Positions 17,368 through 25,396 of a stretch of 38,117 nucleotides of DNA are shown here, piece by piece. The notes beneath the pieces were generated by a model. It saw nothing but the letters and a program-made list of their open reading frames with translations, was not told the DNA's origin and did no database searches. Each line of letters opens with the position of its first letter. Position 1 is the stretch's first letter. This stretch comes from Halosimplex carlsbadense 2-9-1 (GTDB taxonomy: Archaea; Halobacteriota; Halobacteria; Halobacteriales; Haloarculaceae), in NCBI RefSeq assembly GCF_000337455.1, contig NZ_AOIU01000003.1:1-38117 (forward strand), given 5' to 3'. A program made the position numbers and the translations under genes.

Positions 17368-18216
17368 TCAACGATTCGTCGACGGCTTGGGCGGCATGTG
17401 TCGCTTGTGTCGCGTCGTCGCGCACCACTCCTTGAGGCGGGGCACGACCGAGCGGTCGATCCCGAGGCGGTCGGCCACGTCCCGCGGGTCTCGCCCCTCG
17501 TCGACGTGGAGTCGGAGCGCCCGGTCGACCGTCTCGGCGTCGACGTCGAGCCGGTCCGCGTCGGTCGAGCCGTGGGGCGGCGCGCGCTCGGCCTCTTCGA
17601 GCATGTCGACGGGTAGGTCCATCGCCCCGGCGAGCGCGCGCACCTCCGTCCCGTAGAGGTCGCCGAACAGGAAACAGTCGACGCCCGTCTCGCCGTACTT
17701 CGTCGCCGACCCGAGCAGCCGGGCCGTCCGGTCGACCGGCCCCACGACCAGCGCCTCCCGGCGGTTGGCGAAGTAGTAGGTCGTCGCCGTTCGGAAGCGC
17801 TCGAGGGCGTTGTCCGTCGCCACCAAGTCGTCGGCCGGACCACCGGCGTCGCCGACCGTCTCCTGGAAGGCCGCGATGACCGGCTGTAGCTGCAGTCGCC
17901 GATGGTCGACTCCCAGCATCTCCGCGACCGTCCCCGCGGTCCGCGAAGTCGCCTCGTCGGTCAGTCCCGCCGGCATCGTGAGCGCGAGCACGTCCTCCGC
18001 CCCCACCGCGTCGACGGCCAGCGCCGCCGCCGTCGCGGTGGCGACCCCGCCGTCCAGCGGGACGACCAGCCCCTCGGCGTCGGCGTCGCTCACCAGATCG
18101 ACCAGAAACTCCGGCAACAGCTCCTGGAGCCGTCTGAGCGCGACAGTCGTCGTCGCCAGCCCGGTCTCGTCGCGGGGCAAGTCCAGCACACGGGGGTGCC
18201 TGGCCGCATCACTCAC
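17368..18216 (-). CDS. NadE-family (NAD synthase-like) protein with degenerate ATP loop
   Basis: 282 aa from a GTG at 18216. Overall order matches ammonia-dependent NAD synthase: an adenine-nucleotide alpha-hydrolase fold, GSATKYGETGVDCFLFGDLYGTEV (here split: GSATKYGETGVDC then FLFGDLYGTEV), and the typical end with VVPRLKEWCATTRHKRHMPP. The PP-loop, normally SGGxDS, reads LDGGVAT (residues 54-60). The GN-x-KAR-x-RM segment and the GTxx block (here GPVD) are also changed. It probably no longer makes NAD in the usual way and may bind nucleotides or act on another substrate. A normal nadE would be expected elsewhere in the genome. Divergent from the DHH gene. Confidence 0.75.
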   Translation of the reverse strand: MSDAARHPRVLDLPRDETGLATTTVALRRLQELLPEFLVDLVSDADAEGLVVPLDGGVATATAAALAVDAVGAEDVLALTMPAGLTDEATSRTAGTVAEMLGVDHRRLQLQPVIAAFQETVGDAGGPADDLVATDNALERFRTATTYYFANRREALVVGPVDRTARLLGSATKYGETGVDCFLFGDLYGTEVRALAGAMDLPVDMLEEAERAPPHGSTDADRLDVDAETVDRALRLHVDEGRDPRDVADRLGIDRSVVPRLKEWCATTRHKRHMPPKPSTNR

Positions 18217-18485
18217 GGCGTACCACCGCCCCGGGCCGTCGGTTCGCGTCGTCGGCGTGGCGTCGTTCGGTCACATCAGATCCGCACGACCGACCGCCCT
18301 TAGCGGTTATCTACATACCTATTATGGAACCCCCGCAGCCATGATACACCTAATACAGATATCGCGGCGGCGGCGGCGGGCGTGAGCGGCCGGTTCCGAT
18401 AGGCGGCAGTCGGGTCGGGCGGTGGCGTGTGCCGGCCGCGCAGTTTTACCGGCCGGGCATCTAGACGGTTCGTCCGAGTCACACG
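18217..18485. promoter_or_regulatory. Divergent promoter region, NadE-like / DHH
   Basis: No gene seen. For the plus-strand DHH gene a TATA-like TTTTAC lies at 18444-18449, about 37 nt before the ATG. It is flanked by the inverted repeat CCGGCC (18432-18437) and GGCCGG (18451-18456), so a repressor bound there would cover the TATA box. AT-rich sequence at 18300-18335 may serve the minus-strand gene. Confidence 0.4.
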
Positions 18486-19523
18486 ATGAGCGAGCCATCG
18501 ACGACGCACCCCGCCGGCGAGCTTCGCGACCTTCTCGGGGAGAGCGAATCGGTCACTATCCTCTGTCACAACAACCCCGACCCCGACTGCCTGGCGAGCG
18601 CGCTCGCGCTCGGACGGATCGCCGCGGCCGCCGGCGTCGACGAGTGGCAGATCGCCTACAGCGGGGAGATATCCCACCAGCAGAACCGCGCGTTCGTCAC
18701 CCTGCTCGACATCGACCTCGAGCGGTTCGACCCCGCCACCGCCCGCGACCGACCCGATGGGGAGCTCCTCGCGTTCGTCGACCACTCGATCCCCGGCCGC
18801 AACAACCGGGTCCCCGAGGAGACTCCCGTCGACATCGTCGTCGACCACCACCCGGCCGAGGCGGTCGACGCCCGGTTCGTCGACCACCGCGAGGCGGTCG
18901 GCGCGACGGCAACCATCTTCACCGAGTACGTTCGCGACCTCGACGCCGACCTCGACGCCGACCTCGCGACCGCGCTCCTGTTCGCGATCCGCCGGGAGAC
19001 TCTGGAGTTTCTCCGCGGGACGACCCGCGCCGAGTACGAGGCCGCCGGCTACCTCCACGAACGGACCGACACCGACCTGCTCCGCCAACTGGCCACCCCG
19101 TCCGTGACCGGCGCCACGCTCGACGCCATCGCCACCGCCATCGATAACCGCCGCACCCGCGGCTCCGTACTCATCTCGCACGTCGGCCGGACCACCGAGC
19201 GCGACGCCCTCCCGCAGGCCGCCGACTACCTCCAGACCCTGGAAGGCGTCGAGACCGCCATCGTCTTCGGCATCGTCGGCCGGTCGATCCACCTCAGCGG
19301 GCGGACCACCGACCCCCGCATCCACCTCGGCGACGCGCTCGACGACGCCTTCGCCGACGTGGGCACCGCCGGCGGCCACCAGGACATGGCCGGCGGCGAG
19401 GTCCCGCTGGGCGTGTTCGCCGACTACACCGCCGACGACGAGCATCTGCTCGCCATGGTCGAAGCGGTCGTCAGCGACCGCCTCGTCTCCGAGCTACGGC
19501 TCTCGGAGGACTCCTCGGGGTGA
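18486..19523 (+). CDS. DHH/DHHA1 family phosphoesterase
   Basis: 345 aa from the ATG at 18486. The metal-binding motifs of the DHH superfamily are all present: HNNPDPD (28-34), VDHS (98-101), DHH (120-122). The C-terminal DHHA1 domain carries AGGHQDMAGG near residue 300. This arrangement is that of NrnA-like oligoribonucleases and c-di-AMP or pAp phosphodiesterases. Halophilic archaea have been reported to make c-di-AMP, so a role in its turnover is possible, but RNA-fragment or pAp hydrolysis is equally compatible. Cytosolic; no transmembrane part. Followed by a 157-nt gap with nothing recognisable. Confidence 0.88.
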   Translation: MSEPSTTHPAGELRDLLGESESVTILCHNNPDPDCLASALALGRIAAAAGVDEWQIAYSGEISHQQNRAFVTLLDIDLERFDPATARDRPDGELLAFVDHSIPGRNNRVPEETPVDIVVDHHPAEAVDARFVDHREAVGATATIFTEYVRDLDADLDADLATALLFAIRRETLEFLRGTTRAEYEAAGYLHERTDTDLLRQLATPSVTGATLDAIATAIDNRRTRGSVLISHVGRTTERDALPQAADYLQTLEGVETAIVFGIVGRSIHLSGRTTDPRIHLGDALDDAFADVGTAGGHQDMAGGEVPLGVFADYTADDEHLLAMVEAVVSDRLVSELRLSEDSSG

Positions 19524-19680
19524 TCGGGTACCGTCGAACGCGAGTACCTCGGGCTCGACTTGGGCCCGGCATCGTCCGTATCGGTGTGCAACGGGTTCGA
19601 CTAGAACCGAACGGTGTCGACGGTTCGACCGTCCCTGGGCTCGTCCATATCGAGGGTAGCGGTTCACGGCCAGACGGCTG

Positions 19681-20124
19681 TCAGTACGTCGCCGTGTACT
19701 CCCCGTAAGTGATGTACCGATACTCGCCTTCTCCACTACCCACGAGCCGTAGTCCGACGACGCCGCCGCCGGCGTCGGTCGGCCGCTCGACGCTGTCGTA
19801 CCGCAGGTTGATGTAGTACGGTCGCATTGGCGTGGTGACGGTAAACGACCGACCCCCATTCCAGTCGATCTCGACGGTTCCCAAGGCGGTTTCGTTGCGG
19901 ACAGTTTCGTTTTGAGTGAGAAACAGGACTTTGACGCCGTTGAGAACCACCGGATTCGCGTTCCCCTCCAACGTGAACTGAACGGTCGTCGAGTGCCCGT
20001 CGTCGGTCTGGACACTGTCTGTGACTTCCGGGGCGACTGTCCACCGCTTCGAATCGTTCCCGATCTCGTGGCAACCGGCGGTCAAGACGAAGAGAACGAC
20101 GAAATACAGCAAGTATCGGCTCAT
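19681..20124 (-). CDS. Small lipoprotein with Ig-like domain (module 2 partner)
   Basis: 147 aa from the ATG at 20124. Signal MSRYLLYFVVLFVLTAGCHE has a lipobox TAGC, so lipid anchoring is predicted. The rest is a beta-rich domain with VQFTLEGNANPVVLNGVKVL, LFLTQNETVRNETALG and PYYINLRYDS. That pattern (Asn-Pro, strand, acidic/NET turn, Gly, strand, Pro-x-Tyr-x-Ile) also appears in the membrane-anchored protein at 20822-21355, so I take them as homologous Ig-like domains. Starts 10 nt downstream of the frameshifted zincin gene, repeating the protease-then-partner order of the neighbouring module. Function not known. Confidence 0.7.
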   Translation of the reverse strand: MSRYLLYFVVLFVLTAGCHEIGNDSKRWTVAPEVTDSVQTDDGHSTTVQFTLEGNANPVVLNGVKVLFLTQNETVRNETALGTVEIDWNGGRSFTVTTPMRPYYINLRYDSVERPTDAGGGVVGLRLVGSGEGEYRYITYGEYTATY

Positions 20125-20134
20125 TTTCGGCGCG

Positions 20135-20691
20135 TTAGCCTCCCCTCACCGTCGCGATATTATTGAATTCGATCGTCGTTAGCTCTTCAAGCCTGAACGC
20201 GATGTAGTTCCCGTCCATTGGTCTGGACTCAAGATCGTCAACCCACCTACGCGTCATCACACTCCAGCCTGGGTCGTTGTACCCTGAGATTCCGAAGTAT
20301 TCAAAACTCTGGTCAATTCCGTTTCTCTGGGCACTCCTGTATATCCCGCTGAACGGATTGAGCCCCTTCCTATCGTCTGCTCTGCCCGCCCCGAGGCTAT
20401 GACCAATTTCGTGTGTGATGCTCTTCTGGAGATGTTCGAGCGTTGGCGAAGCGCCGTCAATATGGTCATCTGTGAGGATTAGTACCATAAATCCGAACCC
20501 ACTCACGCCACCGGGGAAGGTCGAGCCGTCGGTCGAGGCGATCCCTTCCCTACCATCGAAATCTTTCATGTATGCTTCTGGGTCCTCACCAACACAGGAG
20601 TGACGAACATGTAAGCCCCCGGCCGGTTGTCGTGGTGTTCAACTTGAGTCTCGTCGGTCACATACCGCACACGTCTTTTGATTCCGATCAC
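20135..20691 (-). pseudogene. Frameshifted zincin-like metalloprotease (module 2)
   Basis: The 3' part (20135-20569) encodes a zincin core: ITHEIGHSLGAGRADD, then DPGWSVMTRRW, a Met-turn-like segment, and AFRLEELTTIEF. These align with HELGHSFNLGVVDD, AQWGVMSKGW and YTLEELLSI of the large protease at 21352-23622. The 5' part lies in another frame: from a GTG at 20691 it reads VIGIKRRVRYVTDETQVEHH and then PGAYMFVTPVLV before running out of frame. The sense then resumes as GEDPEAYMKDFDGREGIAS. One small indel near 20588-20595 would restore a single protein of about 185 aa. There is no visible signal peptide, so the copy may also be 5'-truncated. Confidence 0.65.
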
Positions 20692-20821
20692 GAAATATAC
20701 TCACCCGTCTGTCCTCAACTGCACAATCTTCGTGTCCGATGGCTAACCTCTTCGCCCTCACTACGAGCGCTAAAACAGTCGGGACGAAGGTCCTGACGCC
20801 GACAGCCGCCTCCCACCAATT

Positions 20822-21355
20822 TCAACGACCACTCGACTGTACCCTGACCGTCTCGCGGTGGAACTCCGGGAAATCCTGTTTCGAAGTGATCAACCGTGAC
20901 TGGTAATTTGGCTGGCCGTCGAACGTACCATCCTTGTGGTAGTAAAGAGGATTTATTCCCGGGCGAGACCAAAATTCGGGCGAATCGATGATCACGTATT
21001 CTGGTGCGCTGTCGACTCGCAGTGAGATGTTCACGCCGCTATTCGCCTCCCCGACACTCCGTCGCTCTACGAGCGTTTCGTCGTCTGAATAGATGTAGAC
21101 CGAGATATTACCGATCGACGCTCCGGAGGACGGGTTGGAAATGATCGCGCCGCGAGCCTGAAATTCGGATTCTGTCATCTCGAACTGGCCGTCGAACTCG
21201 ATGTCTGTGTCGGGTCCCGGTGGGGTCGTGGTAGCTGTTTCCGGCCCTGGTGAGATCGCAACAGAAAACACGACGAGATAGACACCGGTTGCGACGACTG
21301 CCGTCAGGCAACCGATCAGCAAGTACCGAAGCGGAATGTCTAGATCTATTGTCAT
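20822..21355 (-). CDS. Membrane-anchored Ig-like protein (module 1 partner)
   Basis: 177 aa from the ATG at 21355. A single N-terminal membrane helix (LLIGCLTAVVATGVYLVVFS, about residues 12-32) is followed by a Thr/Pro linker and a beta domain: EFQARGAIISNPSSGASIGN, ISVYIYSDDETLVERRSVG, then PEYVIIDSPEFWSRPGINPL. The outside part is predicted to face the medium. Start overlaps the stop of the zincin gene by 4 nt (ATGA), so the two are translationally coupled. Its beta domain resembles that of the lipoprotein at 19681-20124. I do not recognise a named family with certainty. Confidence 0.75.
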   Translation of the reverse strand: MTIDLDIPLRYLLIGCLTAVVATGVYLVVFSVAISPGPETATTTPPGPDTDIEFDGQFEMTESEFQARGAIISNPSSGASIGNISVYIYSDDETLVERRSVGEANSGVNISLRVDSAPEYVIIDSPEFWSRPGINPLYYHKDGTFDGQPNYQSRLITSKQDFPEFHRETVRVQSSGR

Positions 21356-23622
21356 GGTCGTCTGATGCTCAGAAGTTCCTCTAGAGTATACACGTAGTAG
21401 CCAACGCCGTCAGATTCAAAAACTGTTCCACTTCTCCAACCCTTGCTCATCACTCCCCATTGAGCACCGGGACGGTTTTCCAATTTCTCACGCGTTACAT
21501 CGGCGTCTTTTCCAGAATACACTTCTGAGAATGGTAGAGGACCTGGCTGGTCGTCGACCACTCCGAGATTAAATGAATGCCCCAGCTCATGTAGCTCTGT
21601 TTTTGCCGCATAGAGTTCGGTTTCTGTATTATATGGTGAGACGCTGAGACGAGCCTTCGCATTTCTATAATCAGCCTGCGCAAACTTTTGTGCGTATATC
21701 ATGTGCCCGTTGAGTGGGAGCGGGGCGGGGACAACCGAAGCGTCTAAATTGTATCCTGTTGCGTCACCCGCAATATTATTTTTATTTACGACAGACAAAT
21801 GAAGATCAGTATTCATATCGGGTGCGATTCCGGTAAGAGCAGCCTTCTCACTGACATTATCGTCACGGATGATATCTAGATTTATGCTATATAGGGCGAG
21901 ATTTTCTTCAATTCCGTTTTCCCAGACTGTGTTATTTAATCGCTTCTCGGGCAGACCCTCCAAATAATCGGCTTCAACAGTTACATTGAGATCAGGCGAG
22001 CTACCACCAACCGGACTTGTATCCCACAGAAGTTCGCCGACATGTACGTTGGAGTGTTCAACAACGCCATCATCATCAACATCAGCACCGGCAGCAGATG
22101 ATACCTCGGTCGTGTTGTGAATCTTGATTTGCTCCTGTAGGATCTCATCACCGGTGGTACCGTTCCCGGACTGGAGGTGTTCGCGATAGAGGACGAGATT
22201 CTCGGCGTGATCGATCCCACGACCGTGGTCGTAACTGACATTGTAGACGCCGATCCAGCCGTCCCAGTAGCCGTCACCATCGGAGTCAGGATTCAGCGGG
22301 CTGAGCCCGGTGTGCGGCACCGTATCGTCGATCCGGATTTCAGTTCCAGCGTCAGGAACGCCGGGGGCGGCGTAGGTTCTGACGACGCTAGTTCCCTCGA
22401 TCTCTTGGCCATCGGTCAGTCCGTCGTCGTCGGTGTCGGGGTCCCAGGGGTCGGTCCCGATAGCCACTTCACGCCGATTCGAGAGGAAGGTATCTGTCCG
22501 GTTCGTGCCGTCGAGAGCCCGGAAGTCGAATCGATCGAGCGTCGAAGCCCCGTCGGCGGTGTCGTCGAACACGAAGTCGAAGTCGTCGGTCGCGTCCGAG
22601 AGTTCGATATCGTCGAACGAGTCTACGCTGGGCGGGAACGCGCCGATCCGGGACCCACCCGTTCTGTACCGTACCCAGAGGTCGCGGAGCAGTCGCTCGT
22701 GTTCACTGGTGATCCCGTAGGTCGTCGTCGCGTTCGGGTTCGTGTGCGTCCGGTTCTTCTCCGCAGCGTCGTCGAGTCCGTCCCCGTCCGTGTCCTTCAA
22801 CAGCGGCGACGACTCGGCCTCGATCGACTCGTTGCTGCCGCCCGGCGCCCAGCGGTACGCCTCGCCGTTTCGTATCTCGACCGGAATCTCCCAGTCGCGG
22901 ATCTCCGTCTCGTCGTTGAGTCCGTCGGAGTCCGTGTCCCGGTAATTGGGGTGGCTCTGCGGGATCAGGAACAGTCCGTCGAACTCGACGCTGCGGGTCA
23001 CCGAGTCGAACTCGACCGTCGCCGTCCTGTCGATCTCGACGGGGTCGCGCACTTCCAGACCGTCTTCGGCCCCGTCGCCGTCGGTGTCCGGGTCGTCGAC
23101 CTCGGTGTCTATCTCCGGGTTCTCGGACGACACGAAGAAGCCGTAGGTCTGTCGCTCCCGGAAGTCGTACATCCCGTCGTCGTCCCGGTCGCGTCTGACA
23201 GTCAGCGACAGGTCGAGCGTCGTGTTCTCCGCGTAGGCCGTGACCATGACGTTCTCGCTGTCGTAGCCGTCGGTGGGCAGTACCTCGATCGAGAGCGTCC
23301 CCGACTTCCCGTCGAACCGGCGGAGTTTACGGTCGCTCGCACCGCCCTGTCTGGACCGCGTCGGGTCGATGTCCTCGACGACGAGGTACGCCGTCGAGTT
23401 CGGGCCCGTGTTGCTACGGTCGTATTCCGCAGTGACGTTGATGCATCCTGTCGCGTTCTTGCGGGTAAGATTGAACAGTAACTCACCCCTGCTCGGACTT
23501 TCGGTCTCCGGAAGGCTCACCGGGACCTGGACCGGGTGTGAAGCCAATGACTGTGGACCGTTCCAGCCAATATCGTCCGGTGAACAGGCCACCACTGCAC
23601 CCACCCGACCCGTCGATCCCAT
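21352..23622 (-). CDS. TSP3-repeat zincin-like metalloprotease (module 1)
   Basis: 756 aa from the ATG at 23622. Residues 1-140 are beta-rich with several N-glycosylation sequons. About 145-460 hold five to seven Asp-rich calcium-binding repeats of the thrombospondin type 3 kind, for example DPDTDGDGAEDG (178-189), RDTDSDGLNDETEI (228-241), KDTDGDGLDDAAE (276-288), DPDTDDDGLTDG (394-405) and NPDSDGDGYWDG (444-455). The C-terminal domain has a zinc site HELGH at 678-682 followed by SFNLGVVDD and a Met-turn-like WGVM near 722. A secreted Ca-stabilised protease is suggested. Odd: no proper signal peptide. The N-terminus has only a short GAVVAC, and a stop lies six codons upstream. A TATA-like TTTTGTAATA sits about 25-30 nt upstream. 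The 3' half is visibly AT-richer than the flanks. Confidence 0.75.
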   Translation of the reverse strand: MGSTGRVGAVVACSPDDIGWNGPQSLASHPVQVPVSLPETESPSRGELLFNLTRKNATGCINVTAEYDRSNTGPNSTAYLVVEDIDPTRSRQGGASDRKLRRFDGKSGTLSIEVLPTDGYDSENVMVTAYAENTTLDLSLTVRRDRDDDGMYDFRERQTYGFFVSSENPEIDTEVDDPDTDGDGAEDGLEVRDPVEIDRTATVEFDSVTRSVEFDGLFLIPQSHPNYRDTDSDGLNDETEIRDWEIPVEIRNGEAYRWAPGGSNESIEAESSPLLKDTDGDGLDDAAEKNRTHTNPNATTTYGITSEHERLLRDLWVRYRTGGSRIGAFPPSVDSFDDIELSDATDDFDFVFDDTADGASTLDRFDFRALDGTNRTDTFLSNRREVAIGTDPWDPDTDDDGLTDGQEIEGTSVVRTYAAPGVPDAGTEIRIDDTVPHTGLSPLNPDSDGDGYWDGWIGVYNVSYDHGRGIDHAENLVLYREHLQSGNGTTGDEILQEQIKIHNTTEVSSAAGADVDDDGVVEHSNVHVGELLWDTSPVGGSSPDLNVTVEADYLEGLPEKRLNNTVWENGIEENLALYSINLDIIRDDNVSEKAALTGIAPDMNTDLHLSVVNKNNIAGDATGYNLDASVVPAPLPLNGHMIYAQKFAQADYRNAKARLSVSPYNTETELYAAKTELHELGHSFNLGVVDDQPGPLPFSEVYSGKDADVTREKLENRPGAQWGVMSKGWRSGTVFESDGVGYYVYTLEELLSIRRP

Positions 23623-23766
23623 ACTGGCTGCATCTCCCTACCCATATTACAAAATAGTTTCTAAAACACATGTATACAGAACACGTTCAGAAATGAATCG
23701 AAACCGGGAACATTGGGATCTCGACGACGACGAACCAAGACGGGCGTCGTCCGCCTCGGACAAAAC

Positions 23767-24369
23767 TCACATCGTCGTGTACCGGTCCTCGGCCCAGGGG
23801 TTCGCGGTGTTCGAATACCCTCGCTTCTCCCAGTAGCCCCGCTGGGGTTCGGTGAGGAAGGTGACGCCGTCGACCCACTTGGCGCCCTTGTAGGCGTACT
23901 TGTGGGGGGTGACCACCCGCAGGGGGCCGCCGTGGTCCGACGGCAGCGGGTCGCCGTCGAGTTCGCGGACGAACAGCACCTCCCGGCGCATGCACTCCTC
24001 TAAGGGCAGGTTCGTCGTGTAGCCGTCCATCGCACCGAACATGACGTGGACGGCGTCGTCGGCGACGCCGGCGCGCTCGGCGATCTCCGGGAACGACACG
24101 CCCACGAACTCGTTGTCGAAGCGACTCCAGCCCGTCACGCAGTGGAAATCCTGGCGCTGGGTGTCGGTGGGGAGGTCGCGAAACTCCGCCCAGGAGTAGG
24201 TCAGCTCCTCGTCGACGGCGCCGCGGACGGTGAACGTCCACTCGTCGGGGTCGAAGTCGGGCGTGTCGTTCAGCGAGAGGACGGGGAACCGCTCGGTCTC
24301 GCGCTGGCCCGGCGGGAGCCGGTCGCCGTCGAACTCCTCGTGGATGTCGGTCACGTCGCGGATGCCCAT
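23767..24369 (-). CDS. Sulfite-oxidase-like molybdopterin oxidoreductase
   Basis: 200 aa from the ATG at 24369 (MGIRDVTDIHEEFDGDRLPP). It is the catalytic Mo domain only: WTFTVRGAVDEELTYSWAEF, then QDFHCVTGWSRFDNEFVGVS with the Mo-coordinating cysteine (Cys77), then VMFGAMDGYTTNLPLEE, GGPLRVVTPHKYAYKGAKWV and GYWEKRGYSNTANPW. This is the YedY/MsrP-like short form of the sulfite oxidase family. There is no twin-arginine signal, no heme domain and no dimerisation domain, so it is predicted cytosolic. It could oxidise sulfite or reduce S- or N-oxides; the partner is not visible. Divergent from the small gene at 24487. Confidence 0.88.
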   Translation of the reverse strand: MGIRDVTDIHEEFDGDRLPPGQRETERFPVLSLNDTPDFDPDEWTFTVRGAVDEELTYSWAEFRDLPTDTQRQDFHCVTGWSRFDNEFVGVSFPEIAERAGVADDAVHVMFGAMDGYTTNLPLEECMRREVLFVRELDGDPLPSDHGGPLRVVTPHKYAYKGAKWVDGVTFLTEPQRGYWEKRGYSNTANPWAEDRYTTM

Positions 24370-24486
24370 AGATCCCCTTGGGCCGGACGAATGGTAAGCG
24401 ACCGGACTGACAGCGCCGGGTCGGCCACCTGCGCCGGCCGGCCGACGGTTTATCGGCCAGCCACCGCTACGTTCGGCCGACCAGCG

Positions 24487-24750
24487 ATGCCCGTCATCAG
24501 ACTCGAAGCCGACTCGCCCGAGCGCACGCAGATCGGCGAGGGACTGGTGAAGTTCGCCGTCCAGGCCGGCCGCCTGGAGACCGGCCGCGAGGAGGGGCGG
24601 TACTTCCTCCGTCACGACGACGGCTGCGCCGTCGACGGCCGGCGGATCGCCCCCGGCGACCCGTTCGCCTTCGACACCGACGCCGGCGAGATACGCTGTC
24701 TCGACCACGTCGAGGAACGGACCGGACGCGAGCCCGCCGACGGCGAGTGA
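24487..24750 (+). CDS. Small haloarchaeal protein, function unknown
   Basis: 87 aa from the ATG at 24487 (MPVIRLEADSPERTQIGEGL). Acidic, with paired Arg/Glu, one Cys in HDDGCAVDGRRIAPGDPFAF and one in EIRCLDHVEER. No membrane helix and no signal. Codon use and acidity are normal for the genome, and the adjoining 24370-24486 gap can hold a promoter. I do not recognise the family. Confidence 0.6.
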   Translation: MPVIRLEADSPERTQIGEGLVKFAVQAGRLETGREEGRYFLRHDDGCAVDGRRIAPGDPFAFDTDAGEIRCLDHVEERTGREPADGE

Positions 24751-24798
24751 CGACCCCGGGACCGGTCGAGCGGGCGCCGACCGCTCGGACGCACGCGC

Positions 24799-25164
24799 TC
24801 AGTCGACGACCGCCCGGACCGCCTCGACCACGTCGAGCGCCGGCCGAATCTCCTCGACCGACTCGACGAACACGAGGGTGCGCGGAGGTCTGACCGCTTT
24901 CGGGCGTACACGCAGGTCGGCGTCCGCGCCCGCCCGCGCCGCGACGGCCGGCGCCGCGGTGAACTCGACGCGCACGCGCGTCGGGGCGACGAACACGTCG
25001 GCGAACCGACCCGCATCGGCGCCGATGGCGTAGGCGAACGCCCCGTCGGGCGCCGGGTCGAGCCGCGTCGCTCGGTCGACGACTCGCAGGTCGCCCGCGT
25101 CAGCGGCGTCGTCGAGCGCTGCCGCGAGCCGCTCCGCGAGCGCGCGTCCCGTCGCTTCGACCAT
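24799..25164 (-). CDS. Haloarchaeal hypothetical protein, soluble
   Basis: 121 aa from the ATG at 25164 (MVEATGRALAERLAAALDDA). Alternating helices and strands, strongly Ala/Asp/Val rich, with RVEFTAAPAVAARAGADADL and a closing helix IRPALDVVEAVRAVVD. No membrane segment, no cysteine. The frame and composition look coding, but no family is recognised. The 25165-25396 stretch upstream shows nothing supportable apart from a short imperfect repeat around ACTGTTGCAGGACAGT near 25323-25338. Confidence 0.55.
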   Translation of the reverse strand: MVEATGRALAERLAAALDDAADAGDLRVVDRATRLDPAPDGAFAYAIGADAGRFADVFVAPTRVRVEFTAAPAVAARAGADADLRVRPKAVRPPRTLVFVESVEEIRPALDVVEAVRAVVD

Positions 25165-25396
25165 ACCGAGCGCAGGGCCGCCGCCGGCAAAACTCGCTCG
25201 ACGCGGGTCGCCGCGGTCGGTGACAGCGATCTATCGGCGACCGCGTGGAAAAGTCGCTGCAGAGCACCGCCGGGACCGCGACCGAGCGCCGGAGTTTCGA
25301 GAGAGCTGACGGGATCATACGGACTGTTGCAGGACAGTTCGGGATCGACCGCGGGCGGTCGTGCGGCCGAGCCGGGAAACGCGCGCAATACTCCGT

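Noticed and set aside
19524..19680. tRNA-like stretch containing GGTTCGACTAGAACC
   Set aside because: Resembles a T-arm, but no acceptor, D-arm or anticodon stem can be built around it.
23483..23671. 62-aa minus-strand frame beginning MCFRNYF over the protease start
   Set aside because: Overlaps the protease N-terminus in another frame and becomes Gly/Pro low-complexity; considered only as a possible displaced signal, not convincing.
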